From positions 105,626-169,625 of the forward strand of contig DASZTS010000011.1 in assembly GCA_035547915.1 (NCBI GenBank): 64,000 bases of DNA, read 5' to 3'. The first letter of the stretch is position 1. Every line of letters starts with the position of its first letter. Made by a program: the position numbers and the translations under genes. The notes beneath the pieces were generated by a model. The model searched no databases and had not been told where the DNA came from. It saw nothing but the letters and a program-made list of their open reading frames with translations. Of this stretch, positions 16,032 through 25,470 are shown in pieces. The DNA comes from DASSFG01 sp035547915. GTDB lineage: Bacteria > Planctomycetota > Planctomycetia > Pirellulales > JAICIG01.

Positions 16032-17834
16032 ATGACCGCGAACGGCTGGTCTCAACTTGTTCTTTACGTGGCGGTGTTGTTGCTGCTGGCCAAGCCGCTC
16101 GGCAGTGCGATGGCCGCCGTCTATGAAGGTCGGCGTACCTGGCTCGACCCCGTGTTCGGTCCACTCGAGCGGTTGACCTATCGGATCTGCCGCATCGATC
16201 CCACGGTCGAGATGCGGTGGACCACCTATTCAGCAGCCGTGCTCTGGTTCAGCTTGATCTCCGTGCTGGCCGTATATGGTTTGCAGCGATTGCAGGTCTT
16301 CTTGCCGTTGAATCCGGAGAGATTGGGGCCAGTATCGGCCGATTCCTCGTTCAATACTGCCGTCAGTTTCGCGACCAACACGAACTGGCAGGGGTACGGC
16401 GGCGAAGTGACGATGAGCTATCTCACCCAAATGGCCGGCCTGTGTGTGCAGAACTTCGTCTCGGCGGCGGCGGGAATGGCCGTTCTCATCGCCTTCATTC
16501 GAGGCTTCACCCGGCGCTCGGTCGACACGATCGGCAATTTCTGGTTCGACCTCGTCCGCTCGGCGTACTACATCGTATTGCCCCTGTCGATCGCGTTGGC
16601 GCTGCTACTCGTATCGCAAGGGCTCGTGCAGAGCTTCGGTCCCTACAAAACCGTCCCGCTGTTACAAGCGACCAGCTATGACCAGCCCAAGGTCGACAAA
16701 GATGGGAAACCGGTCGTAGATAGCGATGGGCAACCCGTCACAGAGAAAATCGCCGTGACGGAGCAAGTGCTACCGATGGGACCCGTAGCTTCGCAGATCG
16801 CGATCAAGCAACTCGGCACGAACGGAGGCGGATTCTTTAATGTCAATTCATGCCATCCGTTTGAGAATTCCACACCGCTGAGCAACTTACTCAGCGTGCT
16901 CTCGATCCTCGTTACATCGGCGGCGTTGTGCTACACGTTCGGCGTGATGGTAAAAGACACTCGACAAGGGTGGGCCATCTTGGCGGCCATGACGATCCTG
17001 TTCGTCGCCCTCCTCGTGCCCTGCGTGATGCTGGAACAACGTGGCACGCCGCAACTTGCGGCACTGGGGGCCGATCTCACGGCCGACAATACGCAATCCG
17101 GTGGCAACATGGAGGGGAAGGAAACCCGCTTCGGCATCGTTAATTCGGCCCTTTGGGCCACGGCCACGACATGCGCGTCGAACGGCTCGGTGAATTCGAT
17201 GCACGATTCCTATACACCGCTCGCCGGTGCCATCCCAATGTGGCTGATGCAACTGGGAGAGGTTGTTTACGGTGGCGTGGGGTGTGGTCTGTATGGCATG
17301 TTGCTCTTCGTCATCGTGGCGGTATTCATCGCGGGGCTGATGGTCGGCCGCACGCCAGAATACCTGGGCAAGAAGATCGAAGCGTATGAAATGAAGATGG
17401 CTTCGATCGGCATCCTGGTGCCTTGCGCCGTCGTACTCCTCGGCACCGCGTTGGCCGTGGTTTCGCCGCAAGGAAAGGCGACGATCTTCAACCCCAGCAC
17501 TCACGGCTTCAGCGAAGTGCTCTATGCCTATTCATCGGCCGGCAACAACAACGGCAGCGCGTTTGCCGGCATCAACGTCAACACTCCGTTCTACAACACG
17601 ACACTGGGGATGGCCATGCTTTTCGCTCGCTTCTGGATCATGGTGCCGACGTTGGCCATCGCCGGATCGCTAGCGAAGAAGAAAATCGTACCCGTCAGTG
17701 CCGGCACGATGCCGACGCACACGCCGCTCTTCGTGGCGCTGTTGATCTCCGTCGTGATCATCGTGGGCGCCCTGACATTCTTCCCGGCGTTGGCTCTCGG
17801 GCCGATTGCCGAAGAATTGACGATGCACGGATAG
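16032..17834 (+). CDS. kdpA: Potassium-transporting ATPase subunit A
   Basis: KdpA is the K+-channel-like subunit of the KdpFABC pump. The ATG at 16032 has GGAGG six bases upstream and gives about 600 residues, somewhat longer than E. coli KdpA (557). Family marks include FNTAVSFATNTNWQGYGGE (first selectivity-filter region), IKQLGTNGGGFFNVNSCHPFEN, and SSAGNNNGSAFAG near the C-terminus. About ten membrane segments are visible. The extra length is mainly a hydrophilic insert near residue 215 (KVDKDGKPVVDSDGQPVTEK), which contains a small internal repeat. The longer frame back to 15882 overlaps kdpF and is not used. Confidence 0.95.
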   Translation: MTANGWSQLVLYVAVLLLLAKPLGSAMAAVYEGRRTWLDPVFGPLERLTYRICRIDPTVEMRWTTYSAAVLWFSLISVLAVYGLQRLQVFLPLNPERLGPVSADSSFNTAVSFATNTNWQGYGGEVTMSYLTQMAGLCVQNFVSAAAGMAVLIAFIRGFTRRSVDTIGNFWFDLVRSAYYIVLPLSIALALLLVSQGLVQSFGPYKTVPLLQATSYDQPKVDKDGKPVVDSDGQPVTEKIAVTEQVLPMGPVASQIAIKQLGTNGGGFFNVNSCHPFENSTPLSNLLSVLSILVTSAALCYTFGVMVKDTRQGWAILAAMTILFVALLVPCVMLEQRGTPQLAALGADLTADNTQSGGNMEGKETRFGIVNSALWATATTCASNGSVNSMHDSYTPLAGAIPMWLMQLGEVVYGGVGCGLYGMLLFVIVAVFIAGLMVGRTPEYLGKKIEAYEMKMASIGILVPCAVVLLGTALAVVSPQGKATIFNPSTHGFSEVLYAYSSAGNNNGSAFAGINVNTPFYNTTLGMAMLFARFWIMVPTLAIAGSLAKKKIVPVSAGTMPTHTPLFVALLISVVIIVGALTFFPALALGPIAEELTMHG

Positions 17835-17847
17835 AAGGTGAAACACC

Positions 17848-20019
17848 ATGCACTCTCCAACCGCTACTCCTCAAACAACCAAACCGGGCCGCACGGCGAC
17901 CGGCCAGGGCGGCGATAAGCCACCTGTCCCTCAAACAGACGTGACGACGCCCAAGGACGTGCCGGCGTTCGACGCGGCCATCGCCTTGCGGTCGCTTATC
18001 GAGTCGTTGCGCAAGCTCGACCCCCGTATCCAGGTTCGCAACCCGGTCATGTTCACGGTCTGGGTCGGCGGCGTGATGACCATCGTCTTGTGGCTGCACG
18101 CCCTGTTGACGGCCGCTGGTGAGGCGCCGGCCACATTCATTTTCGCTGTCTCCGTCTGGCTTTGGCTCACGGTGATATTCGCCAACTTTGCCGAGGCCTT
18201 GGCCGAGGGGCGCGGCAGGGCGCAGGCCGATGCGCTGCGTCGCGCCCGCACCGAAACCCAAGCGAAACTGTTGCTTGCGCCCAAGCGAGCTTCGCCGTAC
18301 GAACGGATCGGTGCCTCGTTCTTGAAGCTCAACGACGTCTTCTTGGTAGAAGCCGGCGACCTGATTCCCGCCGATGGTGAAGTCATCGAAGGCGTGGCTT
18401 CCGTGAATGAAAGCGCCGTCACGGGTGAAAGTGCGCCGGTGATCCGTGAGAGCGGTGGAGACCGCAGCTCGGTTACGGGTGGCACGAAGGTCCTCTCCGA
18501 CTGGCTGGTCGTGCGCGTCACGGCCCAGCCCGGCGAAAGCTTTATGGACCGCATGATCGCCATGGTCGAGGGGGCCAAGCGACAACGGACACCGAACGAA
18601 ATCGCGCTCAGCATCCTGCTGGCGGGTCTGACGATCATCTTCCTGCTCGCGACCGCGACACTCTTGCCGTTTTCCATCTTCAGCGTGGCGGCATCGGGCA
18701 CGCCGGGCGCCATGGCCATCACCGTCACGGTGCTGGCGGCTCTGCTCGTGTGCCTGATTCCGACCACGATCGGCGCGCTCTTGTCGGCCATCGGCATCGC
18801 GGGCATGCATCGCCTGAGCGGTGCGAACGTGATCGCCATGTCGGGAAGGGCGGTGGAAGCGGCCGGCGACGTCGATGTTGTGCTGCTCGATAAGACGGGC
18901 ACGATCACGCTCGGCAATCGCCAGGCAACCGCTTTCGTACCCGCCGAGGGAGTGACTACGGAAGAACTAGCCGACGCGGCCCAGCTTGCTTCGCTGGCCG
19001 ACGAAACACCGGAAGGACGCAGCATCGTGGTCTTGGCCAAGCGCGACTTCGCGTTGCGCGGCCGTGACATCCACGGCCTAGGCGCCACGTTCGTGCCGTT
19101 TTCGGCGCAGACCCGCATGAGCGGCGTCAACATGGACCAGCGCGAGATCCGCAAGGGCGCGACCGACGCCATCGAGCGCTATGTGGTCGGCCGGGGCGGG
19201 CAGTTTCCGAGCTCGATGCGCAGCAAGATCGAAAACATCGCCAAGGAAGGTGGTACGCCACTGGTGGTCGCCGAGGGTGCGCGCGTCTTGGGCGTCGTGC
19301 AGCTCAAGGACATCGTCAAGGGCGGCATCAAGGAGCGGTTCGCCGAACTGCGCCGAGGCGGTATCAAGACCATCATGATCACCGGCGACAACCCGCTGAC
19401 GGCCGCGGCCATCGCCGCCGAAGCGGGCGTCGACGATTTTCTGGCCGAAGCGACCCCCGAGACCAAGCTCAAGCTGATTCGCGAGTATCAGCAAGGGGGC
19501 CGGCTTGTCGCGATGACCGGCGACGGCACGAACGACGCCCCCGCCTTGGCCCAGGCCGACGTCGCCGTGGCCATGAACAGTGGCACGCAAGCGGCCAAGG
19601 AAGCGGGCAATATGGTCGACCTCGATTCCAATCCGACCAAGCTCTTGGAGATCGTCCATATCGGTAAGCAACTTCTGATGACGCGAGGAGCTCTGACTAC
19701 ATTCAGCATCGCCAACGACGTGGCCAAATACTTTGCCATCATCCCGGCGGCGTTCGCGACGACCTACCCTCAGCTCAAGGCGCTCGACGTCATGCGGCTG
19801 GCTACACCACAAAGCGCCATCATGTCGGCCGTCATTTTCAACGCCTTGATCATCATCGCCTTGATTCCCCTGGCATTGAAAGGGGTGCGTTACCGACCCG
19901 TGCCGGCGGCACAGATCCTGCGAGAAAACCTGCTTATTTACGGTGTGGGCGGCCTGATTGTGCCCTTTATCGGTATCAAAGCCATCGATGTCGTGTTGAG
20001 CGTGATGCATTTGGTGTGA
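17848..20019 (+). CDS. kdpB: Potassium-transporting ATPase ATP-binding subunit B
   Basis: The 723-residue P-type ATPase subunit that energises K+ uptake. The phosphorylated Asp348 is in LLDKTGTITLGN. The actuator TGES motif is SAVTGESAPV, and the hinge is MTGDGTNDAPALAQADVAVAMNSG. The nucleotide-binding domain has the KdpB-typical RMSGVN segment. About 40 extra N-terminal residues, rich in Pro, Thr and Gly, precede the usual start of the family. It begins 13 bp after kdpA and is followed by kdpC after 76 bp. Confidence 0.96.
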   Translation: MHSPTATPQTTKPGRTATGQGGDKPPVPQTDVTTPKDVPAFDAAIALRSLIESLRKLDPRIQVRNPVMFTVWVGGVMTIVLWLHALLTAAGEAPATFIFAVSVWLWLTVIFANFAEALAEGRGRAQADALRRARTETQAKLLLAPKRASPYERIGASFLKLNDVFLVEAGDLIPADGEVIEGVASVNESAVTGESAPVIRESGGDRSSVTGGTKVLSDWLVVRVTAQPGESFMDRMIAMVEGAKRQRTPNEIALSILLAGLTIIFLLATATLLPFSIFSVAASGTPGAMAITVTVLAALLVCLIPTTIGALLSAIGIAGMHRLSGANVIAMSGRAVEAAGDVDVVLLDKTGTITLGNRQATAFVPAEGVTTEELADAAQLASLADETPEGRSIVVLAKRDFALRGRDIHGLGATFVPFSAQTRMSGVNMDQREIRKGATDAIERYVVGRGGQFPSSMRSKIENIAKEGGTPLVVAEGARVLGVVQLKDIVKGGIKERFAELRRGGIKTIMITGDNPLTAAAIAAEAGVDDFLAEATPETKLKLIREYQQGGRLVAMTGDGTNDAPALAQADVAVAMNSGTQAAKEAGNMVDLDSNPTKLLEIVHIGKQLLMTRGALTTFSIANDVAKYFAIIPAAFATTYPQLKALDVMRLATPQSAIMSAVIFNALIIIALIPLALKGVRYRPVPAAQILRENLLIYGVGGLIVPFIGIKAIDVVLSVMHLV

Positions 20020-20095
20020 AGACGACGGCCGAGCCGATTCACCTCCTTCACGATCCATCAAAAACAGATTTGAATCCTTAACCCCCCAACCGACC

Positions 20096-20701
20096 ATGTT
20101 CCGCCAACTCCGTCCCGCTGCTCTGATGCTCCTTGTGATGACGCTCGTTACGGGTGTCGCCTATCCGTTGCTCATTACCGGGCTGGCACAGGTTGTGTTC
20201 CCGCGAGAGGCCAACGGCAGCCTGATTCTTGACGATAGCGGCAAGCCGATCGGCTCGGAACTGATCGGCCAGCCGTTCGACGCGCCCGAGTATTTTTGGG
20301 GCCGCCTGTCCGCCACGTCACCGACGCCTTACACGGCGTTCAACAAGGAGAAGTTGACCGGCTCGTCGGGCTCGAATCTGGGGCCGCTCAACCCCGCGTT
20401 GATCGCCAATGCCCAAGCGCGCATCGACGCGCTCAAGGCGGCCGATCCCGACAACGAGCAGCGCATCCCCGTCGATTTGATTACTTCTTCCGGCAGCGGC
20501 CTCGACCCGCACATCAGCCCGGCCGCGGCGAAGTACCAGTCGAGACGCGTGGCGCGGGCGCGGAAGATCAGCGAATCGCAAGTCGAGCGGCTCATTGCCG
20601 AAAACACGCAGGGACGGACGTTCGGTGCGCTCGGCGAGCCGCGCGTCAACGTCCTCAAGCTGAACCTGGCGCTCGATCGGTTGACGAAGCACTCGCGATA
20701 G
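20096..20701 (+). CDS. kdpC: Potassium-transporting ATPase subunit C
   Basis: KdpC has one N-terminal membrane helix (about residues 10-32) and a periplasmic domain, and helps K+ binding by KdpA. Family marks are EANGSLI, QPFDAPEYFWGRLSAT, SSGSNLGPLNP, PVDLITSSGSGLDPHISPAAA, and the C-terminal RTFGALGEPRVNVLKLNLALD. The 201-residue length is normal. It is the last kdp gene; no kdpD/kdpE sensor-regulator pair follows, which is unusual but not rare. Confidence 0.95.
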   Translation: MFRQLRPAALMLLVMTLVTGVAYPLLITGLAQVVFPREANGSLILDDSGKPIGSELIGQPFDAPEYFWGRLSATSPTPYTAFNKEKLTGSSGSNLGPLNPALIANAQARIDALKAADPDNEQRIPVDLITSSGSGLDPHISPAAAKYQSRRVARARKISESQVERLIAENTQGRTFGALGEPRVNVLKLNLALDRLTKHSR

Positions 20702-20728
20702 ACGCCACGTCCGACGTAGGCATCCCTG

Positions 20729-21565
20729 CTACGGCGTATCGTTCCGCTCGGACCACGTTTTGCCGTTGAGCCGCAGCTTCGGGAGACGGCGGCGCAACTG
20801 GTCAAGCTGGTCACGTTTCAAGCGGTGCTCGTCGAGGAAGAGGAATTGCAGGCTGCGGCACTCCGCGAGGCCGGCGAGAGCCTCGTCACTCAACTCGAGC
20901 GAGGGCAATTCCACGAAGGTGAGCTTCTTGCAGACGGCAAGTTGGCGGACGCCCGCCTCGGCGATGCTCGTTCCTCCCAGGAACAACGTTGAAAGCTCGC
21001 ATCTGCCCGACTCGCCGCGCGATGCCGCTCTGATAAGGCGGCCCAGGTCATCGTCGGAGAAGCCGGCTCGCGTCACCTGACAAGTGATGCAGCGTCCCCC
21101 CGACATGCTGATCGTGGCGGTGCCACCGCCGGTCAAAACGGCCTCCAGCTCATCCATGACCGTTTGGTTGACGGCGAAGGACCGCTGATTGGCACGCATG
21201 GCACTCGTCGCGGCGCCAAAAAAGACGGCGGCGAGCGCCGTCATCAAGAGCATTGCTCGCAAGCTGTAGCGAACGTGCCAGGTCGCATGTTGGGCTCGTT
21301 GCAACTGCAACTCGACGACCAACACCAGATATGTTGCGAAGACGCACAAGGGGCCAAAAATACCGAATACGTTGATCGGCATCTCCGAAACCCGGCTGTT
21401 GATGACCGCGCCCAGAGAATTCACCGCTGCGAATGCGACCATGGCCGCGGCGACGCGTCTCCAGTGGACGCGCGGCCGCCCTCCGTCGCTGCTCACCCAT
21501 ATCAAGCGGCGCGATTTGTCGTTCGTCGGGTCGGTTGGGCTAACAGAGCCCGTCTCAGACGCCAC
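20729..21565 (-). CDS. Membrane protein with C-terminal leucine-rich-repeat-like region
   Basis: About 278 residues from GTG 21565, which has AAAAGG nine bases upstream. An alternative TTG 21649 would add 28 residues. Three hydrophobic segments lie in the first 150 residues. A planctomycete-type RYSLRAMLLMTALAAVFFG segment leads into a periplasmic or cytoplasmic region. The C-terminus (DLGRLIRAASRG, LFLGGTSIAEAGVRQLAVC, LELSDEALAGLAEC, LQFLFLDEH) has the spacing of short leucine-rich repeats. The function is unknown. A related architecture occurs at 53205. Confidence 0.6.
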   Translation of the reverse strand: MASETGSVSPTDPTNDKSRRLIWVSSDGGRPRVHWRRVAAAMVAFAAVNSLGAVINSRVSEMPINVFGIFGPLCVFATYLVLVVELQLQRAQHATWHVRYSLRAMLLMTALAAVFFGAATSAMRANQRSFAVNQTVMDELEAVLTGGGTATISMSGGRCITCQVTRAGFSDDDLGRLIRAASRGESGRCELSTLFLGGTSIAEAGVRQLAVCKKLTFVELPSLELSDEALAGLAECRSLQFLFLDEHRLKRDQLDQLRRRLPKLRLNGKTWSERNDTP

Positions 21566-21874
21566 CGTGACAAGCCTTTTGCCGGCACAGAAATAGCGGT
21601 CGCAACCGCCGATTTCTGCATCTTGGCGCACGCGGGCGCGCACCGCCAATCCACGACGTGGGACAGGCGCGAGAATCCGATCGTCGCCAACCGCGGGAAC
21701 GGCATAATCGACAGAAGCCGCCGCACTGCCAGTCGTTGCGTACGGTCATAGCGTGGCGTATTCCGCAAAAGGGGCCGCCGCCGCACCGGGAGCGACACAT
21801 AATTTCAAAGCGGTCGGCGCATCACCGAAACCGATCAACCAACCAATAAATCCCAAGTCGATAAGGAGATGGTC

Positions 21875-22408
21875 GTGAACTGTCCGGCATGGCTTGCGGC
21901 CGCGATGATTGTCGCGGCGTTGAACTCTTCCTCCACCAACGACGAGCCGACCCAGTCGCGACAAGGTGGCAAGTACCAGATCGCGGCGGGAAAGACCTAC
22001 AACATCCAGGCACATGCTCAGAGCCGACTACTTCAGAAATACGCGGCTCTCGGCGAGACGGTGCCGGCGGATGTCGTTCGCGAGCACGCCGATGCGATCC
22101 GCTTCAATACCGAAGCAGCGAGAAAGTCGTACGCCCGGCTGGCCAAAGTGGCGGCCGACAACGCCACTCTGGCCAAACACGTCGGACAATTGCAGACCCG
22201 CCTCGATCAAGTGAGCGCGGAGCTGCAGCGAATGGAAGACGAACTATCCGGAGATCATGCCAATTCGCAGGCCGTGATCGCACGAGCGAAGGAAATCTCG
22301 CGGCGGCTGAACGAAAACCACAGAGACCTGCGCCGCATCGACAACGACTTCTACAATTCGGATTCGGATAGCTATTACGCCACCGGCGAAGGGCATTTCG
22401 TCGATTGA
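21875..22408 (+). CDS. Secreted coiled-coil protein of unknown function
   Basis: AAGGAG at 21863-21868 abuts ATG 21869 and so cannot serve it; the spacing fits GTG 21875, which I take as the start. The first 20 residues form a short signal peptide (NCPAWLAAAMIVAALNSSS). Residues about 55-160 are strongly helical with heptads (ATLAKHVGQLQTRLDQVSAEL, then LQRMEDELSGD and AKEISRRLNENH), predicting a periplasmic coiled coil. The tail is Asp/Ser-rich (DFYNSDSDSYYAT). Its 3' end overlaps the convergent P450 gene by 34 bp. Confidence 0.6.
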   Translation: MNCPAWLAAAMIVAALNSSSTNDEPTQSRQGGKYQIAAGKTYNIQAHAQSRLLQKYAALGETVPADVVREHADAIRFNTEAARKSYARLAKVAADNATLAKHVGQLQTRLDQVSAELQRMEDELSGDHANSQAVIARAKEISRRLNENHRDLRRIDNDFYNSDSDSYYATGEGHFVD

Positions 22409-23580
22409 AAGCGTACCGGCAGCCGGGTGGGGCCGTGCACGTGTAGCGCCGGGCGCGGCTGCCACGGTTCGCCGCTTGCCAACTCAAGACCTGGCAGACG
22501 CTCGAGAACGTCGGTCAGGGCAATGCGGGCCTCCAGTCGTGAGAGCGGCGCACCCAGGCAGAAGTGAATGCCGTGGCCGAACGCCAGGTGTCGGTTCGGA
22601 TCGCGGCGGATATCGAAGCGCTCCGCGTCGGGAAACGCCCGCGGGTCGCGGTTGGCCGAGCCGAGCATGAGAAACACGAGTTGGCCGGCGGGGATCGTCT
22701 GGCCATGGATCTCCGTCTCGCGCCGTGTACCACGAAAGATAAATTGGAACGGAGACCGATATCGGAGCGTCTCTTCGATCGTTGATGGGAGCAGTTCGGG
22801 TGACCGCCGCAGCAGCACCAATTGATCGGGGTTTTCGAGCAGGCTCAAAACGGCGTTGTTAATGAGGTTGGTCGTCGTTTCCTGGCCACCCACGATAAGA
22901 AGCTGGAAGAACCCGAGCGTTTCTTCCGGCGTCAGCCGCTCACCATCGACCTGGGCGGCCACTAACCGAGTTATCAGGTCGTCTTTCGGCTCTTGGCGGC
23001 GCGCGCTGACCAAGCCGGGCAGATACTCTCGCATCTCGTCCGTCACCGCCTGATATTCCATCGCCGCCTGTGCCGCCTCGGCCTTCGGCGAAATTCCCCG
23101 CACCGTGTAGCTGAGCTTCAAGATCGCATCACTCCAGCGGGTATAAAGCGGCCAGTCGCAGTCGGGGATTCCGATCATGTCGGCGATCACCCGCATCGGC
23201 ATAGGCACCGAGTAGTCGACGGCCAGATCCATTTCGCCCCGATCGGCCGAGCGATCGAGCAACTCGCGCGACAACTCTCGGATACGGGGTTCCATCGCCG
23301 CGACGACGCGCGGCGTGAAGGCCTGGGAGATGATGTTTCGCAGTTTCGTATGTCGTGGTGGGTCGTTGAATAAGAGCCACGGCGGCGTAGGATGGGCGCC
23401 GATACTCTGCAAATCAGAGCCGAACGTTTCCGTGTCATCCAGCGCCTGCTTCACTCCCGCATAATCGAAGATCAACCACGAGCCGCTCCGCGGTTCATGC
23501 ATGACCGGGCGCGCCGTGCGAGCCAGATCATACAGCGGGAACGGATTTCGCCGCGCATCGTCTGAAAACAGGTCCAGCAT
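22375..23580 (-). CDS. Cytochrome P450
   Basis: A soluble bacterial-type (class I) P450 of about 401 residues from ATG 23580, with AGGAG upstream. Cys341, in FGHGIHFCLGAPLSR, is the haem thiolate ligand. The K-helix ExxR is EETLRYRSPFQ, and the I-helix oxygen-activation motif is VGGQETTTN, the typical A/G-G-x-E/D-T pattern with Glu in the acid position. No membrane anchor, so it needs a separate ferredoxin or reductase, none of which is adjacent. The substrate cannot be read from the sequence. The 3' end overlaps the convergent coiled-coil gene. Confidence 0.93.
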   Translation of the reverse strand: MLDLFSDDARRNPFPLYDLARTARPVMHEPRSGSWLIFDYAGVKQALDDTETFGSDLQSIGAHPTPPWLLFNDPPRHTKLRNIISQAFTPRVVAAMEPRIRELSRELLDRSADRGEMDLAVDYSVPMPMRVIADMIGIPDCDWPLYTRWSDAILKLSYTVRGISPKAEAAQAAMEYQAVTDEMREYLPGLVSARRQEPKDDLITRLVAAQVDGERLTPEETLGFFQLLIVGGQETTTNLINNAVLSLLENPDQLVLLRRSPELLPSTIEETLRYRSPFQFIFRGTRRETEIHGQTIPAGQLVFLMLGSANRDPRAFPDAERFDIRRDPNRHLAFGHGIHFCLGAPLSRLEARIALTDVLERLPGLELASGEPWQPRPALHVHGPTRLPVRFQSTKCPSPVA

Positions 23581-24159
23581 GTCACGCAATCTCCTGGGGA
23601 AAGGACAAACGAGTGGAGAGGCACGGATGAGACGCATTCCGCCCAAGCAGCGGCGTCTCACAGTGCCGGCCGGTGACTGTCTTAGTCGATCAACGGCGCG
23701 CTCGTGGCGCAAACAGTCAAATCACAAAAGGTGAGCATTGCGGATTTTATCCGCCGTTGCGCCCGGGTGCCAGTTGGCGTCGTCTCCGACAATTCCCCGG
23801 CGCTCCTTTGACCACACCCGGTTGAAGACTGCTGTCTTACCTCGCGGTCAGCCGGTTTGCCATCTTTTCCAGAATCACCGCCCCTGCCCGGCTTGTTGAC
23901 GTTACCTCGCGCGGCAGCGCCAACTGTCCCGCTTGCCGAGACCGCGATCCGTCCACAGGGCAGATTGCGTCAACCGACTGCTTCTGCCCGAAAAGTTTCT
24001 AAAATCGACGTGGTCTAACACCTCATCGCCGGCCGATAAAGGAAACGGCTCGAGCCGCCATCGAGGGCGGCCAAGAATCGGCGGTGGTGAAGCGTGAGAT
24101 TCATGGATCACTCCCGTCTCCTTGAGAGCCTGGCCCGACGCCACACGGAGGTGATCGAA
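23581..24159. other. Intergenic region with no recognised gene
   Basis: 579 bp between the P450 gene start (leftward) and the next rightward gene. It must contain both promoters. Reading frames here lack starts with ribosome-binding sites and have no family resemblance. I saw no tRNA, terminator or long repeat. The stretch around 23990-24010 (AAAAGTTTCTAAAATCGACG) is AT-rich and could be promoter DNA for the gene at 24160. Confidence 0.4.
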
Positions 24160-24546
24160 ATGAAGCGAATGGCATTTCTGTTGGCGCTACTGCTGGCGGC
24201 CTGCTGTCGGCAGGTCGATGCTGCCTACCCCGGCAACGGTTTTTGGGGCGTACAGACGGCGCGTAAGTCGAACGACGATACGGCACGCACGACAAGAACT
24301 CGGCGCGCATCGCACCTGCTCGATGTTTATCCGCCGTACAACGCTCATTTCGACAATTCGATGTACGCACGTGGCATGACCCTCGGTGGAGGGAGTGCCT
24401 ATCAGAACAACGAGTACAACGGGCGCGGGGCAAACTACTCGTACAGCTATTACGATGGCGGCTTCAACCCGGGCGGCCTCTACAGCTTCTCGTTGTATCC
24501 GCACTTCGATCGCCCAGGCTTCACTTACTGGCAGGGCGGCGATTAG
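24160..24546 (+). CDS. Exported Tyr/Gly-rich protein, possible lipoprotein
   Basis: About 128 residues from ATG 24160, preceded by GGAGG at the right spacing. The N-terminus MKRMAFLLALLLAACCRQ has a lipobox-like L-A-A-C, so it may be lipidated at Cys16 or cut after VDA as a normal signal peptide. The mature part is rich in Tyr, Asn and Gly (YQNNEYNGRGANYSYSYYDGG), a composition seen in surface or matrix proteins. I do not recognise the family. It ends 11 bp before the HD-domain gene. Confidence 0.6.
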   Translation: MKRMAFLLALLLAACCRQVDAAYPGNGFWGVQTARKSNDDTARTTRTRRASHLLDVYPPYNAHFDNSMYARGMTLGGGSAYQNNEYNGRGANYSYSYYDGGFNPGGLYSFSLYPHFDRPGFTYWQGGD

Positions 24547-24557
24547 AATGGGCCGCC

Positions 24558-25130
24558 ATGCCGGACACGAACACCCTCGATCGCCGCGCCGCCTGGGAAC
24601 TGGTGTGCGAGTATACGGCTAGCGACAGCCTGAGAAAGCACATGCTGGCGGTCGAAGCCGCCATGCGCGGCTACGCCCGGCGCTTCGGCGAAGACGAGGA
24701 ATTGTGGGGCGTGGTCGGGCTACTGCACGACTTCGACTACGAACGCTGGCCGAATCCGCCCGATCATCCGTTGCAAGGAGCGGCCATCCTCCGCGAGAAG
24801 GGCTATCCGGAGGTCGTGATCTACGCGATCAAATCGCACGCCGACTACCTGACCGACTGTCCACGCATCTCGCGGCTCGATAAGGCTCTCTACGCTTGCG
24901 ACGAGTTGGCCGGCTTCGTCACGGCCGTCGCGCGATTGCGGCCCGAGAAACTGGCTGGCATGCAGGCGACCAGCGTCAAGAAGAAGCTGAAACAGAAGAG
25001 CTTTGCCGCGGCGGTCAGCCGCGACGATATCGCCCGCGGGGCCGAAGACCTGGGCATACCGCTCGACGAGCACATACAATTCGTCATCGACTCGATGCAG
25101 ATCGCGGCATCGGAGTTGGGCCTGGCGTGA
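24558..25130 (+). CDS. HD-domain phosphohydrolase
   Basis: A 190-residue cytoplasmic protein with the HD metal-binding pattern: an early His in LRKHMLAVEAAM, the HD pair in VGLLHDFDYERW, a further His in IKSHADY, and Asp in RLDKALYACDELAG. This order matches small HD(IG) proteins that hydrolyse phosphate esters, often nucleotides. The C-terminal third (VKKKLKQKSFAAAVSRDDI, then GAEDLGIPLDEHIQF) is conserved in one subfamily of such proteins as I recall it. The substrate is unknown. Confidence 0.85.
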   Translation: MPDTNTLDRRAAWELVCEYTASDSLRKHMLAVEAAMRGYARRFGEDEELWGVVGLLHDFDYERWPNPPDHPLQGAAILREKGYPEVVIYAIKSHADYLTDCPRISRLDKALYACDELAGFVTAVARLRPEKLAGMQATSVKKKLKQKSFAAAVSRDDIARGAEDLGIPLDEHIQFVIDSMQIAASELGLA

Positions 25131-25236
25131 CGTGTCCTGGCGCCTCGGTTCACCAACCAGAGGTTCCGTCGATGATAAGAGGGCGAGGGTGCTCGCCCAC
25201 GGGTCGGCCCGGCTGCTCGCGCCCTCCGACAATAAG

Positions 25237-25470
25237 ATGACCGACGATTACGACGATTGGGAGGACCCCGAGGAAGACTCGGCGAACGATGACGACGATC
25301 TCGTGCGCTGTCCGTCGTGCAGAAAAGAGATTTACGAAGACGCCGAACAGTGTCCCTACTGCGGCGATTACGTGACGCGCTCCACTTCGCCCCTGGCTGG
25401 ACGACCCTTCTGGTTTTGTGCGCTCGGCCTGGTCGGTGTGGCCGCGACCATTATCTATTTGCTACGGTAG
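25237..25470 (+). CDS. Small zinc-ribbon, tail-anchored protein
   Basis: A 77-residue protein from ATG 25237. The N-terminus is very acidic (MTDDYDDWEDPEEDSANDDD). A four-cysteine zinc ribbon follows (CPSCRKEIYEDAEQCPYCGD), then one hydrophobic helix (PFWFCALGLVGVAATIIYLL) that anchors the C-terminus with only an Arg after it. Such tail-anchored zinc ribbons are common in planctomycetes; the role is unknown. Its 3' end overlaps the convergent gene by 20 bp. Confidence 0.65.
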   Translation: MTDDYDDWEDPEEDSANDDDDLVRCPSCRKEIYEDAEQCPYCGDYVTRSTSPLAGRPFWFCALGLVGVAATIIYLLR